Source: Mixta sp. Marseille-Q2659 (GTDB lineage: Bacteria; Pseudomonadota; Gammaproteobacteria; Enterobacterales; Enterobacteriaceae). From it: a stretch of DNA of 64,000 bases. A program made the translations under genes and the position numbers. The notes beneath the pieces were generated by a model, which saw nothing but the letters and a program-made list of their open reading frames with translations, was not told the DNA's origin and ran no database searches. The stretch covers positions 124,001-188,000 of the forward strand of contig NZ_CALNWY010000002.1 of the NCBI RefSeq assembly GCF_940807255.1, in the 5' to 3' direction. The stretch's first letter is position 1. The number at the start of each line of letters is the position of its first letter. Positions 62,111 to 64,000 of the stretch are shown piece by piece.

Positions 62111-62716
62111 ATGGAATTACGATTAAAAAAGATATTGACCAATATCCGTACCATTCTCGGTTCGATGGAGCTGGATGAGATGCTGTCACAACGCGACAGC
62201 ATTAATACGCGTCTGCTGCATATTGTTGATGAAGCGACAAATCCCTGGGGCATTAAGGTTACCCGCATCGAGATTCGCGATGTGCGTCCGCCGCAGGAGC
62301 TGATTGCCGCCATGAACGCGCAGATGAAAGCGGAACGAACCAAGCGTGCCGATATTCTGGCGGCGGAAGGGATTCGCCAGGCGGCGATTTTACGTGCCGA
62401 AGGGGAAAAACAGTCGGAGATATTAAAAGCGGAAGGCGAACGCCAGTCGGCATTTCTGCAGGCGGAGGCGCGTGAACGTGCGGCTGAAGCTGAAGCGCGA
62501 GCGACCAAAATGGTTTCTGAAGCTATTGCTGCCGGTGATCTGCAGGCGGTGAACTACTTTGTCGCGCAAAAATATACCGATGCGCTGCAGGCTATCGGCT
62601 CGGCCAACAATAGCAAAGTGGTGCTGATGCCACTGGATGCCACCAGCATTATGGGCTCGATCGCTGGTATCAGCGAACTGCTGAACGAAGGCAAGTCCTC
62701 ACGGAGTAACAAATAG
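62111..62716 (+). pseudogene. qmcA: qmcA 3' part with element-derived start codon
   Basis: Native qmcA resumes at 62144 ([19 protein letters not shown]) and runs to 62716. The element's last 33 bases provide TGAGGAAT and an ATG at 62111 in frame, so a 201-aa protein (11 foreign residues plus most of the SPFH core and coiled-coil tail) could be made, without the membrane anchor. Whether it is transcribed is unknown. Confidence 0.8.
62136..62143. repeat. Element right junction, 8-bp core
   Basis: Second copy of TGACCAAT. Replacing everything from 54283 to 62143 with nothing restores qmcA in frame. Confidence 0.85.
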
Positions 62717-63177
62717 TGATGGCGGCCATCTTTAATCATCCGCACTGGTTCTGGCTGACGCTGGGCGGGCTGTTACTGGTTGCCGAGATGCTTGGTACCA
62801 GCGGCTATCTGCTGTGGAGCGGTATGGCAGCGCTGGCGGTGGGATTAATTCGATGGCTGCTGCCCTTTTCCTGGGAAGCGCAGGGCATCCTGTTCGCCGT
62901 ATTAACGCTGCTTGCTGCTTTTCTCTGGTATCGCTGGCTGGCGCTGCGCCAAAAACAGCCCGATACGCTACTTAATCAGCGCGGCAAGCAGATGATCGGC
63001 ATGCAGCTTACCTTAAGCGAAGCGCTGGTAAATGGACTGGGGCATGTGCGTATCGGCGACAGCAGTTGGCGCGTGCAGGCCGACCGCGATCTGCCTGCCG
63101 GAACGCGGGTTGTGGTGATCAATATCGAAGGCGTTACCCTGCGCATCGCGCCGCAGACGCCGGAAAGCGCAGGCTGA
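62716..63177 (+). CDS. ybbJ: NfeD-like membrane protein YbbJ
   Basis: 153 residues (GTG at 62716 overlapping the qmcA stop, or ATG at 62719). Membrane helices in the N-terminal two thirds and an OB-like soluble domain at the C terminus ([17 protein letters not shown]). Partner of QmcA in E. coli; here its partner gene is broken, although coupling to the 3' qmcA fragment may keep it translated. Confidence 0.92.
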   Translation: MMAAIFNHPHWFWLTLGGLLLVAEMLGTSGYLLWSGMAALAVGLIRWLLPFSWEAQGILFAVLTLLAAFLWYRWLALRQKQPDTLLNQRGKQMIGMQLTLSEALVNGLGHVRIGDSSWRVQADRDLPAGTRVVVINIEGVTLRIAPQTPESAG

Positions 63178-63312
63178 ATAACGCGTAATCAGCCAATCCT
63201 GGCTCGCTGCATCCCTTCCAACTAACACCTCGAATACTGAATCAATTAATCAGTAAGCCTTTGCAAACAGGTCAACGGCTCATCATGAACATAGCGGCAA
63301 AGCCAGCATCCG

Positions 63313-63720
63313 CTACGCTTTTGCGCTATGGCAGCAGCTCGCCAGATTATTAATAATCGGGCAATCCGCGCTCTCATCGCCGGGGCAGCTATCGGCCAAC
63401 GCCAGCAGCCGCTCACGCATCAGGTTCAGTTCACAAATATGCGCTTCGATTTCTTTCACTTTTTGCAGCGTGCGCGCTTTAACATCAGCGCTGTGGCGCG
63501 CCGGATCGTTAAACAAATGCAGCAGTTCGCGGCATTCATCAAGATTAAAACCGACCTGGCGCGCCTGACGCAGCAGTGTTAGTTCTTCAAGATGATGCGC
63601 CGTATAGCTGCGATAGCCGTTCTCGCTGCGTAATGGCGGCGTAACCAGCCCTTTCTCTTCATAAAAACGAATGGCTTTGCTGGTTAAGCCGGTTTTTTTT
63701 GCCACATCGCTGATATTCAT
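63313..63720 (-). CDS. cueR: Copper-responsive regulator CueR
   Basis: 135-residue MerR-family activator: N-terminal HTH ([20 protein letters not shown]), dimerisation helix, and the Cu(I)-binding pair C112 and C120 in the metal loop. Controls copA and cueO in E. coli. Converges with ybbJ, as in E. coli. Confidence 0.95.
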   Translation of the reverse strand: MNISDVAKKTGLTSKAIRFYEEKGLVTPPLRSENGYRSYTAHHLEELTLLRQARQVGFNLDECRELLHLFNDPARHSADVKARTLQKVKEIEAHICELNLMRERLLALADSCPGDESADCPIINNLASCCHSAKA

Positions 63721-63946
63721 CTGTCCCTCCTTTTCACCGTTGCTGGCAGAATAACGCTGATTCGATATGTTGGACAGTGGCCTTTTCTGCCATCACTTTT
63801 TTTGCTGCTCGACAACATCATACTTTGCGGATGTTTACCTTTCATGCAGGGGTTCACCTCTTTGGCTGATATTGATCAACTTATCCGCTCAGGCAAAACA
63901 CATAGAATACCGCGCGTTAACGCATATAAATAAAACAGGGGTTTTT

Positions 63947-64000
63947 ATGTCTAATATGGTGTTTTGCCGCGGCTGCGGTAAAGAAATACATAATAGCGCG
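63947..64000 (+). CDS. Start of a zinc-ribbon protein, cut by window end
   Basis: 18 codons, MSNMVFCRGCGKEIHNSA, behind ACAGGGG. The CRGCGKEIH motif is the first half of a zinc ribbon found at the N terminus of many small membrane proteins (TM2/DUF805-type). The rest lies outside the window. Confidence 0.6.
   Translation, partial: MSNMVFCRGCGKEIHNSA

Overview
This window is chromosomal DNA from an enterobacterium, most likely Erwiniaceae (Pantoea/Mixta/Erwinia-like). The evidence is the E. coli-like block argU-folD-ybcJ ... cysS-ppiB-lpxH-purEK-ybbP-ybbA-tesA-ybbO-cnoX-qmcA-ybbJ-cueR, proteins close to but distinct from E. coli K-12, and a moderately GC-rich core. The genus is inference.

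Layout: (1) 1-8580, chromosome: end of a beta-helix protein gene; the aldehyde oxidoreductase operon paoABCD plus a MocA-like nucleotidyltransferase; a LysR regulator divergent from a short-chain dehydrogenase that is cut off by IS1. (2) 8581-~39964, a lambda-like prophage integrated at the 3' end of argU (tRNA-Arg-TCT). It keeps the whole lysis/lysogeny circuit: PL-N-nutL, cIII, PR-cro-nutR-cII, PRE, PRM-cI, operators with lambda spacing, O/DnaB replication with iterons inside O, nin-type genes, Q-like antiterminator, late promoter, phage tRNA, lysis cassette, terminase, portal and a Mu F-like head gene. It stops there: a full IS1 without target duplication joins the head region to the chromosomal dehydrogenase, so tail genes, attL and the end of the dehydrogenase gene are missing. 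A second identical IS1, with a perfect 9-bp duplication, splits an HNH endonuclease gene. An OLD-like ATPase/TOPRIM gene sits where lambda has rexAB. (3) 39965-54282, conserved chromosome with housekeeping genes, a DeoR regulator/Gfo-Idh-MocA pair and a 12-copy GCAGAA microsatellite. (4) 54283-62143, a 7.86-kb element inserted into qmcA by a large serine recombinase. It carries a nucleoid-associated (NA37) gene followed by a RelA/SpoT-type nucleotidyltransferase gene, plus phage baseplate debris, an IS3-family element, a truncated ORF with an RX4H motif, a frameshifted remnant and a DUF3892 protein. (5) 62144-64000, end of qmcA, ybbJ, cueR and the start of a zinc-ribbon protein.

How it works together: the prophage can probably still maintain lysogeny (cI, operators, PRM intact) and express the cI-proximal OLD-like gene, but without tail genes it should not make particles. 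The qmcA element looks like a cargo-bearing island. Its NA37 + RelA/SpoT pair is the best candidate here for an undescribed defence or toxin-type system. The element also supplies a ribosome binding site and start codon at its right border, so the last two thirds of QmcA may still be translated.
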